A stretch of DNA of 64,000 nucleotides from CALBTQ01 sp036725605 (GCA_036725605.1 DAIMDW010000019.1:1-64000), one strand, 5' to 3'. Shown: positions 54,960-63,921, counted from the stretch's first letter. Notes: generated by a model from the letters alone, not told the origin. Made by a program: numbers and translations.

Positions 54960-56201
54960 TCACGGCCGGTTCGTCGCGTACTTCAAACTGCTGTTGCCGT
55001 TGTCGTAGTAGCTGATGTGCACGTAGCCTTCGCTGTCCACGGCGATGGACGCGCCGATGCCGCTGTTGGGCGACGGATCGACAATCTCCGTGACCCATTC
55101 GCCGCTTGCGTTGGTCGCGTACTTGAGCACCGGGTTGTTCTCGTCGTCCAGACCCGTGTACGCGATGTGCGCATTGCCGTCGCCGTCCAGCCCGAGGTAC
55201 GAGTCGGAGAGTTCGCGGCAGAAGAACGATATGTTCGGGTCGATTCCCTCGATCGTCCAGTTATCATCAGATTTGATCGCAATGTATAATTTACGTGTCT
55301 TCTTTTCTTCTTCAATTGTCTGGATAAAGGCAAGATAAACTTCACCCAATTGGTCTACGGCGATAGCTGATTGGTTTGATCTATACTCAGAATTTGGAAC
55401 ACATTCACCATGCCAACCGCCAACGCTGGTCACGTAGCGCAGGCAGGAGTTATTAGCATCACAGCCGCCATGGGCTATATGCACCTGATTGTCGGCATCG
55501 GTGGTAATGGAACTGAAATGTCCGGCCGAGCCTTCCGGTTGTGGACAAACATCCCCTCCCTGCTCCGTCCATTGACCGCCGGCGTTGGTTATCGCAAGTA
55601 GGCCGATTCGCTGGTAACTGATATGAACCGCGTTATCGGCATCGACCGCCAACGACGCGGATTTCCCGATGTCCCATTCATATTCATCGCTGATGTCGAG
55701 AGTCTCGATTTCCCAGGCGCCCGATTCGTCGGTGGCATAGGATAGCGCACGGTCGGTGTTATCCTTTTCAGTTATAATATTTCGCTGAATTGCCAGGTGA
55801 CCATGGTCGTTCGCATCCAGCTCAAATGAAGCAAAACCGCGAAAATCGTTTTCAATTAAAATTTGTTGGATTGCCCATTGATTGGAATCCAATGTTGCCA
55901 GGCTGAGATTATGAGTGTCATTCATCGTAAAAAAACTGACATGAGGTGCCTCGGCACTATCCAAATCGATCGATGTGTGCATGAACTCGCCGATCTCTCC
56001 CGTCATGCTATGAATTGGTTCTATCCACCAAGTCTGCCCCGTATCGTCATCGGCTGTATCGTCGTCACTGGAGTCGTCATCCATATCGTCATCGTCCGAC
56101 TGATCGTCGTCGTCATTGTCATCGTCGTCGTCATCGCCGCAGGAGCAAACACTCAAAGTAACCAAGAGCATTAGTAAAGCAACCAATAATTTTTGTTTCA
56201 T
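54960..56201 (-). CDS. Poly-Asp propeller lipoprotein A
   Basis: A 413-residue protein. AGGAGG lies before the ATG at 56201. The signal ends in VCSC (Cys21), with a stalk of about 30 residues almost all Asp. Seven or so propeller repeats follow, with the D-x-DNxVHIxY and LKYATNASGEW pattern. It is paralogous to the protein at 56810-58042. The 3' 280 bases of the two genes are nearly identical and GC-rich, while the 5' parts have diverged and are AT-richer. This implies gene conversion or a shared late exchange. It lies 14 bases after a broken peptidase copy. Confidence 0.85.
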   Translation of the reverse strand: MKQKLLVALLMLLVTLSVCSCGDDDDDDNDDDDQSDDDDMDDDSSDDDTADDDTGQTWWIEPIHSMTGEIGEFMHTSIDLDSAEAPHVSFFTMNDTHNLSLATLDSNQWAIQQILIENDFRGFASFELDANDHGHLAIQRNIITEKDNTDRALSYATDESGAWEIETLDISDEYEWDIGKSASLAVDADNAVHISYQRIGLLAITNAGGQWTEQGGDVCPQPEGSAGHFSSITTDADNQVHIAHGGCDANNSCLRYVTSVGGWHGECVPNSEYRSNQSAIAVDQLGEVYLAFIQTIEEEKKTRKLYIAIKSDDNWTIEGIDPNISFFCRELSDSYLGLDGDGNAHIAYTGLDDENNPVLKYATNASGEWVTEIVDPSPNSGIGASIAVDSEGYVHISYYDNGNSSLKYATNRP

Positions 56202-56215
56202 CACGCACCTCCTAT

Positions 56216-56809
56216 TTATGGAGCGGAAGAATTGCAGGCGTTGCATCCTTCCGGATACCATAAAGTCACATGCATGCATGCTCGATGCGTGTAGTTCCAT
56301 TCATTGTTTATGCAATCATTGATGCACGCAGTTTGTGAGGCGAATAAGCCACAATCTTCGATATTATCCCAATTATCAATACATGCCTCACTGCAACAGG
56401 TTGGTACTTCTTCGTCGTCACGTGAGCATCGACCTCCTGATGGTTGAAAAACATTATCGCAATCATCATAAGATTTATTATTTAGGCAAGGCACATCTTC
56501 GCATGATTGTTTTCCGTCTATTCCATAACAATTACGTTCAATATAGGCGGCACATGGAAAACTTGTACATACCCCATGCCTATTGAACGCCGCCGTGATG
56601 TTATCCGCACAATCGCCGTTGGAACCGATGGGGCAGACTCCAAGATCTCCATTATCGGCAAGATAACACATCCTGTTATGAAGGTCTTCAAGGTTTTCTA
56701 TATTTCCACCTGCCAACTCCTTTGTAATTTGCACCAAAAGCTTATCTGTATAGTATTGCCCGAATTCTTCTACACCGTTGCCGATGCCGTTGCGTATGGT
56801 TCCCTGCAT
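56216..56809 (-). pseudogene. Truncated C-terminal copy of the HExxH metallopeptidase
   Basis: The 190 or so residues match the C-terminal part of the peptidase at 58057-60354 (NGIGNG, EEFGQYYTDKLLV, CPIGSNGDCADNITAAF, GRCSRDDEEVPTCC, all in order) but lack the propeptide and HExxH domain. The join lies at about 56797, where homology stops and the 3' flank of lipoprotein B begins. An ATG (56809) directly follows the stop of lipoprotein B (TGAATG), so a Cys-rich fragment could still be made by reinitiation. Confidence 0.85.
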
Positions 56810-58042
56810 TCACGGCCGGTTGGTCGCGTACTTCAAACTGCTGTTGCCGTTGTCGTAGTAGCTGATGTGCACGTAGCCTTCGCTGTCCACGGCGATGGAC
56901 GCGCCGATGCCGCTGTTGGGCGACGGATCGACAATCTCGGTGACCCACACGCCGCTCGCGTTGGTCGCGTACTTGAGCACCGGGTTGTCCTCGTCGTCCA
57001 GACCCGTGTAGGCGATGTGCGCATGGCCGTCCGGATCCAATCCGAGATACGAGTCGGAGAGCTCGCGGCAATTGTCGGAAATGTTCGGGTCGACCTCCTC
57101 GGTCGTCCAGTTATCGCCGGCTTTATACGCGAAGTTCAGTGACATATAATAATCGAATTTAGCATCCTCAAAAAGGAGATTATATGCAATATTGATAACT
57201 CCGTTATGATCGACACTGATGGATGATTGATATGCCGTTTTCTGCGAGTCGGGAATACACTCACCGTGCCAACCACCAAGACTGGTAACATAACGTTGAC
57301 AGTCTTCGATATCGTTACAACCGCCATGGGTGATGTGCACTTCATTTTCGTCATCGATGAAAATTGAGGTGAAATAACCGCTTCCACCTTCCGACGAACA
57401 CGTATCTCCTCCTTGATATGCCCAAGCCCCTTCTACATTATTGTAATATATCAATCCACGACAACTGACATGCATTTTATTATCGATATCGATCGCTAGG
57501 GAAGCATATTTCCCCACCTCAAGTGAATTTTCACCCACGTTATCACTGATCACCTCCAATTCCCAAGGTCCATTTTCATTTGTTGCGTGGGATAAAATCC
57601 TGTAAGTATCCTTTCCTAAGTTGGTAATTATCTGTTGGGTCGCCATATGGCCAATATCGTTATCGTCCAGTTCATAGGAGGCAAATCCACGAAATTCACT
57701 GTCATTCAGAATGCGTTGAACGATCCACTCGTTGTTTTGCCACGTTGCCACCCGGAGACCGTGAGGAAACGCCATGTCAAAAAAGCTGATGTGAGGTATC
57801 TCCAGACTGTCCAGATCAATAGACGTATGCATGAATTCGTCGATTTCGCCAGACATGTCGTCCACAGTGTCGATGTACCAATCACCCACGAAGGCGTCGT
57901 CGTCATCGCCGATGTAGGTATCGTCGTCACCTGAATCATCATCCGATTGGTCGTTGTCATTGTCGTCATCGTCATCACCACAGGAACACAAACTGAGAAA
58001 TAAAGTCATAGTCAACATTGTGATGAAAATAATCCTTTTCAT
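56810..58042 (-). CDS. Poly-Asp propeller lipoprotein B
   Basis: A 410-residue protein. The signal ends in LCSC (Cys21), followed by an Asp-rich stalk (about 22-50). The rest is propeller repeats (SIDLDSLEIPHISFFD, LAIDIDNKMHVSC, LGLDPDGHAHIAYTG, VDSEGYVHISYYDNGN). It lies 14 bases after the peptidase gene on the same strand, so the two are probably expressed together. AT-rich 5' two thirds and GC-rich 3' third show mosaic origin. Exact role unknown; a substrate-binding or adhesion partner of the peptidase is plausible. Confidence 0.85.
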   Translation of the reverse strand: MKRIIFITMLTMTLFLSLCSCGDDDDDNDNDQSDDDSGDDDTYIGDDDDAFVGDWYIDTVDDMSGEIDEFMHTSIDLDSLEIPHISFFDMAFPHGLRVATWQNNEWIVQRILNDSEFRGFASYELDDNDIGHMATQQIITNLGKDTYRILSHATNENGPWELEVISDNVGENSLEVGKYASLAIDIDNKMHVSCRGLIYYNNVEGAWAYQGGDTCSSEGGSGYFTSIFIDDENEVHITHGGCNDIEDCQRYVTSLGGWHGECIPDSQKTAYQSSISVDHNGVINIAYNLLFEDAKFDYYMSLNFAYKAGDNWTTEEVDPNISDNCRELSDSYLGLDPDGHAHIAYTGLDDEDNPVLKYATNASGVWVTEIVDPSPNSGIGASIAVDSEGYVHISYYDNGNSSLKYATNRP

Positions 58043-58056
58043 GATTCACCTCCTAT

Positions 58057-60354
58057 TCATGGCGCGTATTGATCGCAGATACTGCAGTCAAACGGATCTG
58101 GAATTGGATATTGAAAACTATTTAAACAATCCCGATAATCATAACTCCATTCCTGTCCGATACATGACGCCAAACATACTTCTTCACTAATGAAAAGTTG
58201 ACAATGATCCATTACTAATTCATTGGAACAAATAGCTCGACAACATGCAGGAGCGCGTTCAGGCGTTCTTGAACAACGTCCATCGGTTGGTTGATAAACC
58301 TCAGTGGGACAGTCATTTTTTGATACTTCGTGGAGACAGGGAATGTCTGTACAATCAGGATTGCCGTTGCATGTTCTTGACGTGTATGAGCACGGATAAT
58401 CCGTACACAAACCGTGTCTTTCAAACGCGGCTGTAATATTATCGGCACAATCATCATTCGTGCCGATGGGACAGGTGCCGATGTAGCCGAAATCGGCGAT
58501 AAAGTGCATGATGTCATGGAGGTCGCCCACTGTCTCGATGTTGCTGGCGCTCAATCTTGTCGTTGCTTCCACCAACAATTTATCCGTATAGTACTGACCG
58601 AATTCCTCAATGCCGTTACCAATGCCATTGCGCAAATCCCAGAGGATTTGAGAAATCACCCGCCCGCCGTCATGTGTATCGCTGCAACACTGAAAAGTTT
58701 TGGCGTAATCCAACAGCATCGAGATGCCGCTCTCCGTGTCGTCGCTATTGCATCTCAATGAGTCGCGATAGAAGTTTTCCGGGCTTTCGTTGACCAGCGA
58801 AGCCGCCCAATAAATGGCAAAACCTTCACTAATTGCACTTTGTTCGTCATTGAAAAAATCATAGCCGCCGCTTTGCATATAGGTGCGGACAACCCAATGG
58901 TAGAATTCGTGGAGGGTAACAACGAAATCCGTAGTGTCATAAAAACTTTCATCACTTACACCGAAAGTTTTATACGGATTTGCTCTTAGATGAACCGAAA
59001 GTGTGGGAACATAATTGGAACCGGATACATATCTATCCGCCGGCCATGAAGGTATATAGTAATTGCCAACCGGCCGGGGATATCCTGATCCAGTGAAACA
59101 CGATGAAGCGCATGGAGGAGTTCCTACGGCGCCACAACATAACTTATTAATATCGTCGTCATTGATGATCGCCACCAACGGTTGGTTATCCTCCCATTCA
59201 GGCGAGTCGTTGCGGTCAAAACCAATGGAGTAGGCATAATTGTAAGCGGTAACCAGGGCGGAAAACGCGGTGTAAACGGAGATGTCATGCAATGAGATTA
59301 AAGTGTTTTGATCATTATAACAGATACTTCCCGGAGGTGTACCGTCCTCCGGATCGCAACGATAGTTAAAGTATTTCCAAAATATCAAATAATTGCCATT
59401 GGAATAGGTGGGGTAGAATATTAGATCCCCATACAAAGTTGTAAAGTCATACACATGAACCGCGCTGTTAAACGGCGCCGCCTTGTTATTGTTGAAATAA
59501 GTGTTGTCCACCGGATGAGTTTTCAAGGTCGGCTCATTGCAGATATACGCCGCCTTGTTGCGCATCGCCCAACCATATGCGTCAACATCGTCGATAAAAT
59601 CTTCGACGTACAGCACTCGCCCGCTGTCGGCGTCGATTTCGGCCAGCAGGTCGATGCTTGAATCCTCGCGCTCCAAAACGAAATCGACTTCCCACACCGG
59701 CGTCAGTTCGCCGATGAATTTGTAGATCATCGCGACGCCGCGGATGACGATCCGCTCCGGATCGACCTCGTAATAATCGGTCAGAATGAGCGGCAAATGC
59801 TCGGTATTTATTACCGGTTCGATCGGCGCGTCGATATAGCCCATGTGCTCGCCCTGGAGGGCGATCAGCCGGTCCTGCTTGTCGAACGTGGCCGAAAACG
59901 CGCTGCCCTTGGCCTCGTAGCCGTTCACATACTGCGGAAATTTCACCAGTGTGGTTTCGACGCAATCGGGCTCGAACCACTCGCCCTCGCGCCAACCGGG
60001 CAGCGGTTCGAGCTCGTCGTTGTCGCAACTGTACACGACCTCGCCCGGCCCGAGCTCGGCCAACACCCGCCCGCCCGGCGCGACGGCCAGGCCGAACAGG
60101 TCGGCGTTTTCGGCGATAAACGCGGTCACGGTCGTATCGTAATCCTCGGTCAATTCCACCGGCGCAAAATTGTAGATGATGTACGGCCGATCGAACTTGC
60201 GGCCCCAGCGCACCTTGGCGTCCGGATGCGCGCGCTGAAAGCGATCCCACGCCTGCTGCATCTCCGGCGATGGTCGATGGTCGACCACCAGTTCGCCCGA
60301 CTCTCCGGCATCGGCATTGTGGGGAACGAACAACGATAGTCCGAAAATCACCAT
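58057..60354 (-). CDS. Secreted HExxH metallopeptidase, frame set off by GATA repeats
   Basis: The in-frame part is 765 residues. Residues about 20-270 resemble the FTP/PepSY propeptide of fungalysin- and thermolysin-type peptidases. The gluzincin core has HEFYH (HExxH) and a downstream SEGFAIYW Glu as third zinc ligand. The last 200 residues are Cys-rich. The ATG at 60354 has no ribosome binding site and gives a signal peptide with no basic residue. A better ATG at 60431 with GGAGG is out of frame by one base because of seven GATA repeats. Eight or five copies would join them into a full signal peptide ending near NADA. The first 260 residues are GC-rich and the rest AT-rich. Confidence 0.82.
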   Translation of the reverse strand: MVIFGLSLFVPHNADAGESGELVVDHRPSPEMQQAWDRFQRAHPDAKVRWGRKFDRPYIIYNFAPVELTEDYDTTVTAFIAENADLFGLAVAPGGRVLAELGPGEVVYSCDNDELEPLPGWREGEWFEPDCVETTLVKFPQYVNGYEAKGSAFSATFDKQDRLIALQGEHMGYIDAPIEPVINTEHLPLILTDYYEVDPERIVIRGVAMIYKFIGELTPVWEVDFVLEREDSSIDLLAEIDADSGRVLYVEDFIDDVDAYGWAMRNKAAYICNEPTLKTHPVDNTYFNNNKAAPFNSAVHVYDFTTLYGDLIFYPTYSNGNYLIFWKYFNYRCDPEDGTPPGSICYNDQNTLISLHDISVYTAFSALVTAYNYAYSIGFDRNDSPEWEDNQPLVAIINDDDINKLCCGAVGTPPCASSCFTGSGYPRPVGNYYIPSWPADRYVSGSNYVPTLSVHLRANPYKTFGVSDESFYDTTDFVVTLHEFYHWVVRTYMQSGGYDFFNDEQSAISEGFAIYWAASLVNESPENFYRDSLRCNSDDTESGISMLLDYAKTFQCCSDTHDGGRVISQILWDLRNGIGNGIEEFGQYYTDKLLVEATTRLSASNIETVGDLHDIMHFIADFGYIGTCPIGTNDDCADNITAAFERHGLCTDYPCSYTSRTCNGNPDCTDIPCLHEVSKNDCPTEVYQPTDGRCSRTPERAPACCRAICSNELVMDHCQLFISEEVCLASCIGQEWSYDYRDCLNSFQYPIPDPFDCSICDQYAP

Positions 60355-60366
60355 GAAACTAAGGCT

Positions 60367-60394
60367 GATAGATAGATAGATAGATAGATAGATA
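60367..60394 (-). repeat. Seven-copy GATA microsatellite in the peptidase signal region
   Basis: Seven exact tetramers lie between the ATG at 60431 and the peptidase frame. On the coding strand they read TATC and would encode Tyr-Leu-Ser-Ile repeats inside the signal peptide. The distance 60431 to 60354 is 77 bases; one more unit makes 81, in frame. Tetranucleotide tracts in 5' coding ends are the classical form of slipped-strand phase variation. Confidence 0.9.
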
Positions 60395-60484
60395 GAGGCG
60401 AACCCTGGGTGGTGAACGTGAAGCGCGACATGAGAACCTCCAATACGTCGACTCCAAACGTCGTCCGTCGCGAACGACTTATTT

Positions 60485-60513
60485 ACGATAGCAAAGAACT
60501 ACTAAGACGGCAA
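60485..60513 (-). promoter_or_regulatory. Candidate promoter of the peptidase
   Basis: On the minus strand TTGCCG (60508-60513) and TATCGT (60485-60490) are 17 bases apart. Transcription from here would begin about 45 bases before the ATG at 60431, which has a GGAGG ribosome binding site (60437-60441), supporting 60431 as the true start. Confidence 0.4.
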
Positions 60514-60616
60514 GCGGAGTCCTTCCAACCCGAGGTCGTTCCGACAACTCGCTTGACGAATTTCGGCGCATGGCGGAAAGTGACCGGCAATTCTATAACC
60601 GAGGGGGACGCCGCCG

Positions 60617-62719
60617 ATGTCGGGCAAACGAAGCTCAGCTATTCAGGACGAAAACGCGAAGATCGCCGCCGATCATTTTCTCGGCATCGAGACCGAAGGC
60701 AAAAAGGCCGAGGAGATCGAACTTGAGTGGTTCGAGAACCACTACCACGGCGAGATCCCGCAGCTCACCTTGCGCGCCGTGCTCATGGGCATGTTCCTGG
60801 GCGGCATCATGAGCCTGTCGAACCTGTACATCGGCCTGAAAACCGGCTGGGGCCTGGGCGTGGCGATCACCGCGTGCATCCTGTCGTTCTCGTTGGGCTC
60901 GGTGCTGCAGAAGGTCGGTCTGCTCAAAACGAACCTCTCGATTCTGGAAAACAACTGCATGCAGTCCACCGCCAGCTCGGCCGGTTACTCGACCGGCGGC
61001 GCGCTGGTCAGCGCCATCGCCGCGTTGCTGATGATCGAAGGCCATCACATGAACTTCTGGCTGCTGATGGTCTGGACGATCTTCCTGGCCATCCTCGGCG
61101 TGACCATGGCCATCCCGATGAAACGCCAGATGATCAACATCGAGCAACTGCGCTTCCCCTCGGGCGTCGCGGCCGCCGAAACGCTGCGCAGCCTCTACGC
61201 CAAGGGCGAGGACGCGACGAAGAAAGCCTCGGCGCTGCTGTACGCCGGGATCGTCGGCGCGGTCGGCGCCTTCTTCAAGGACAACACCTACAGTTGGTAC
61301 CCCGATAAATTCCGCACGCCGATGTCCTTCGACCTGCCCGCCGCCTTGAAGATGAAAGGGCGCACCTTCAGCGAATGGACGATCAGTTGGGACAACAGCC
61401 TGATCATGATCGCCGCCGGCGCGCTGATCGGCATCCGCACCGGCTGGTCGATGCTGGCCGGCGCGATCCTCAACTTCGGCGTGCTCGCCCCGATGGCCCT
61501 GGCCGCCGGCGAACTGCACCTGGGCCCGGCGGGCGAACTGGGCTACCGGCAGATCGTCGACTGGTCGCTGTGGCCAGGCGCCGCGATCATGGTCACCTCG
61601 GGCCTGATGACCTTCCTCTTCGGCTGGCGCACCATCGGCCGCGCCTTCGCCGGCATCAAGAACCTCATCCCCAACGCCAACCGCACGGTCGACCCGCGCC
61701 TGCAGGCGATGGAGGAAATCGAGGTTCCCGGCTTGTGGTTCATCCTCGGCGTGCTCTTCAGCGGCCTGGGCTGCATGGCGATTCTGGCGATCAGCTTTTC
61801 CGTCTCCTGGTGGATGGGCGCGATCAGCGTGATCATGACCTTCTTCCTGGGCATCGTCGCCTGCCGTGCGACCGGCGAAACCGACATCACGCCGATCGGC
61901 GCGATGGGCAAGATCACCCAGTTGATGTACGGCGTGCTCGCCCCCGCGCATCGCGTGGCCGGCGGCGCGATGCACGCGGCGAAGATCAACCTGATGACCG
62001 CCTGCGTCACCGCCGGCGCGGCCGGTTCCAGCGCCGACCTGCTGACCGACCTCAAGTCGGGGTATCTGCTCGGAGCCAATCCGCGCAAGCAGTTTCTGGC
62101 TCAGTTCTGGGGCATCTTCGCCGGCGCGGCCGTGATTGTCCCGGCCTTCTACCTGCTGGTGCCCGACGCGAGCGTGCTGGGCGGCGCCAAGTTCCCCGCG
62201 CCCGCCGCGCAGGTGTGGAAGGGCGTGGCCGAGCTGCTCTCGCAGGGCCTGGGCGTGCTGTCCGAATCGCGCCGCTGGGGCCTGGCGATCGGCGGCCTGG
62301 TCGGCATCCTGCTGGCCATCGCCGACAAGGTGACGCCCAGCAAATACAAGATGTACGTGCCCAGCTCGATGGGCCTGGGCCTGGCCTTCGTCATCCCGTT
62401 TTTCAACACGCTCTCCATGTTCGTCGGCGCGCTGGTCGTGCATCTGGTGAGCTGGCGCAAGCCGAAGTGGTCGGAGGACTACACGGTGCCCATCGCCAGC
62501 GGCGTCATCGCCGGCGAAAGCCTGATGGGCGTGTTCCTGAGCCTCTCCACGCTCAACTTCAAGGAAATCTGGCAGACGATCCGTGGCGTGGAACCAGCCG
62601 CCGTGCTGCCGACCCCGACGCCCGAGGCCGTTACGCCCGCCGCGATGATCACCCCCGAGGTCGTGCAGGGGGCGGTTGATGCGCTCGGCGAAGCGGCGGC
62701 CGTTACGCCTGTGCCGTAA
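60617..62719 (+). CDS. OPT family oligopeptide/metal-complex transporter
   Basis: A 700-residue membrane protein with about fourteen to sixteen hydrophobic segments, matching the oligopeptide transporter (OPT/YSL) family. Marks are PQLTLRAVLMGMFLGGIMSLSN with IGLKTGW, NCMQSTASSAGYSTGG, LRFPSGVAAAETLRSLY and DLLTDLKSGYLLGANPRKQF. Bacterial members move small peptides or metal chelates in with protons. The C-terminal 50 residues are Pro- and Ala-rich. The ATG at 60617 follows GAGGGGG. It is divergent from the peptidase, so uptake of peptide products is a possible link but is inference. Confidence 0.92.
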   Translation: MSGKRSSAIQDENAKIAADHFLGIETEGKKAEEIELEWFENHYHGEIPQLTLRAVLMGMFLGGIMSLSNLYIGLKTGWGLGVAITACILSFSLGSVLQKVGLLKTNLSILENNCMQSTASSAGYSTGGALVSAIAALLMIEGHHMNFWLLMVWTIFLAILGVTMAIPMKRQMINIEQLRFPSGVAAAETLRSLYAKGEDATKKASALLYAGIVGAVGAFFKDNTYSWYPDKFRTPMSFDLPAALKMKGRTFSEWTISWDNSLIMIAAGALIGIRTGWSMLAGAILNFGVLAPMALAAGELHLGPAGELGYRQIVDWSLWPGAAIMVTSGLMTFLFGWRTIGRAFAGIKNLIPNANRTVDPRLQAMEEIEVPGLWFILGVLFSGLGCMAILAISFSVSWWMGAISVIMTFFLGIVACRATGETDITPIGAMGKITQLMYGVLAPAHRVAGGAMHAAKINLMTACVTAGAAGSSADLLTDLKSGYLLGANPRKQFLAQFWGIFAGAAVIVPAFYLLVPDASVLGGAKFPAPAAQVWKGVAELLSQGLGVLSESRRWGLAIGGLVGILLAIADKVTPSKYKMYVPSSMGLGLAFVIPFFNTLSMFVGALVVHLVSWRKPKWSEDYTVPIASGVIAGESLMGVFLSLSTLNFKEIWQTIRGVEPAAVLPTPTPEAVTPAAMITPEVVQGAVDALGEAAAVTPVP

Positions 62720-62723
62720 CGGC
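62699..62723. other. Hairpin over the transporter stop codon
   Basis: A 9-base perfect inverted repeat GCCGTTACG (62699-62707) with CGTAACGGC (62715-62723) spans the stop codon of the OPT gene. No T-run follows. Confidence 0.4.
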
Positions 62724-62731
62724 ACGGCCGT

Positions 62732-62821
62732 CACGGCAGTTATGAGTGGCAAGTTATAAGTTATGAATTGTGGTAAATACCTTTAACTTGTCAATCCTAA
62801 CTGCTTTGGCGCAAGCCAAAG
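62732..62821. repeat. Dispersed intergenic repeat with hairpin
   Basis: About 71 bases (62732-62802) recur at 63922-63992 with several mismatches, both preceded by a CACGGC-rich stretch. A CTTTGGC-GCAA-GCCAAAG hairpin follows at 62804-62821, like the one at 14022. The gap 62822-63238 is AT-rich and I see no gene in it. A 65-codon frame at 62898 has no ribosome binding site or protein-like composition. Confidence 0.6.
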
Positions 62822-63238
62822 TCTGCGCCAAAGCCGGTGCCGCGAAAATCGATTATCCATTTAAAGTGATTGTGGTTGATGATGTCGAATTAATGACATG
62901 AACATTTGTATATTATATGAATATTGTCATAGAATTTATATGTCAAATCATGTTGACAAGGTTGTTTTCTTTCTTTTATGGTTGATTCAAAACGAAGTAA
63001 CTGGTTGTGATGCAATTGTTGTATGTCGGGTGGAATTTCCGAAGGATGCGTTGTGCGCGGAAGCGAGTCGTTATCCGCTTCCGATGGTCAGATGATTTGG
63101 GTCCGGTATACCTCTGAATAATCTTGTGAAATGAATTTGCCGGCGCGTTGGGCGAATGGGGATAATCGCTTGCTCGAATTCCAACCGGAAAACCGTTCGC
63201 CGGAATTATTGGAAGAATCGGCAATCAAGCCGATTGGC

Positions 63239-63294
63239 TCCGGGTTTGCGTGCCCGGAACCATCATAAAGGCCGCTTCTCCGATTGTGGAGAAG
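63239..63294 (+). other. Two hairpins in the leader of a small gene
   Basis: TCCGGG (63239-63244) pairs with CCCGGA (63253-63258), and CTTCTCC (63275-63281) with GGAGAAG (63288-63294). They lie 60 bases before the ATG of the 153-residue gene and after nothing that needs a terminator, so they may be a folded 5' leader. Confidence 0.35.
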
Positions 63295-63351
63295 ATGCCT
63301 CGGTGAGAGTGACGGTGACAAGAATGTCGGTCAAAGGAGGGAGGAAGCATC

Positions 63352-63813
63352 ATGACTTCAAGGAAAAAGTGCGCTCTGGGAATCATGGAAAACTGCATTG
63401 AAAAGTATCAACTCGAACCGTGGGTTACCAAAAAAATCATCAAGAAAAACGCCGCGACTGAAGAACTCAAAGATTTCTTAACGGCTTACCTCGCCGGCTC
63501 GTGGAACTTTCGCCTGAAAGTGCATCCGCAGGAGCACTTCAACAAGACCTATCGCGGGCCGGCCATTTTCGCGTTGATGGGCAACAAATTGAGCGGCAAC
63601 GGAAAACCCGATCTGAAAATTCCGGCCAACATGGTCAAAGGTGCGTTGAAGCTGCTTCTTAGCTCGGTTGGCGTGAACGTGCCCGATGAACTGGACGGAT
63701 ATCTGGAATTCGGCGATCTCGACATCTATGGGAAGGGCGTATTCTTCGATGAAATCAAACGGAAGGATGCCGAAAAATTGCTGAAAAAGTGGAAAGCGGA
63801 AAACCCGGTTTAA
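63352..63813 (+). CDS. Uncharacterised small basic protein
   Basis: A 153-residue soluble protein with a strong AAAGGAGG ribosome binding site. It is helix-rich with many Lys, including LEPWVTKKIIKKNAATEELK and DEIKRKDAEKLLKKWKAE. A central segment (YLAGSWNFRLKVHPQEHF) might be a strand region. It lies between two copies of a dispersed repeat. No family recognised. Confidence 0.65.
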   Translation: MTSRKKCALGIMENCIEKYQLEPWVTKKIIKKNAATEELKDFLTAYLAGSWNFRLKVHPQEHFNKTYRGPAIFALMGNKLSGNGKPDLKIPANMVKGALKLLLSSVGVNVPDELDGYLEFGDLDIYGKGVFFDEIKRKDAEKLLKKWKAENPV

Positions 63814-63921
63814 TTGCGAAACGGGAAGTGATCGACTGACTTCGGCAAACCGATCCCCCGGTCAAGGGGACAATCGATTTGTATTCGGATCGCAAAACCC
63901 CGGGCGTCACGGCATGGCCGG

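Noticed and set aside
60367..60394. Possible CRISPR or tandem repeat array
   Set aside because: The unit is four bases with no spacers; it is a microsatellite.
62898..63095. Small 65-codon frame
   Set aside because: It has no ribosome binding site, no homologous-looking motif and AT-rich noncoding surroundings.
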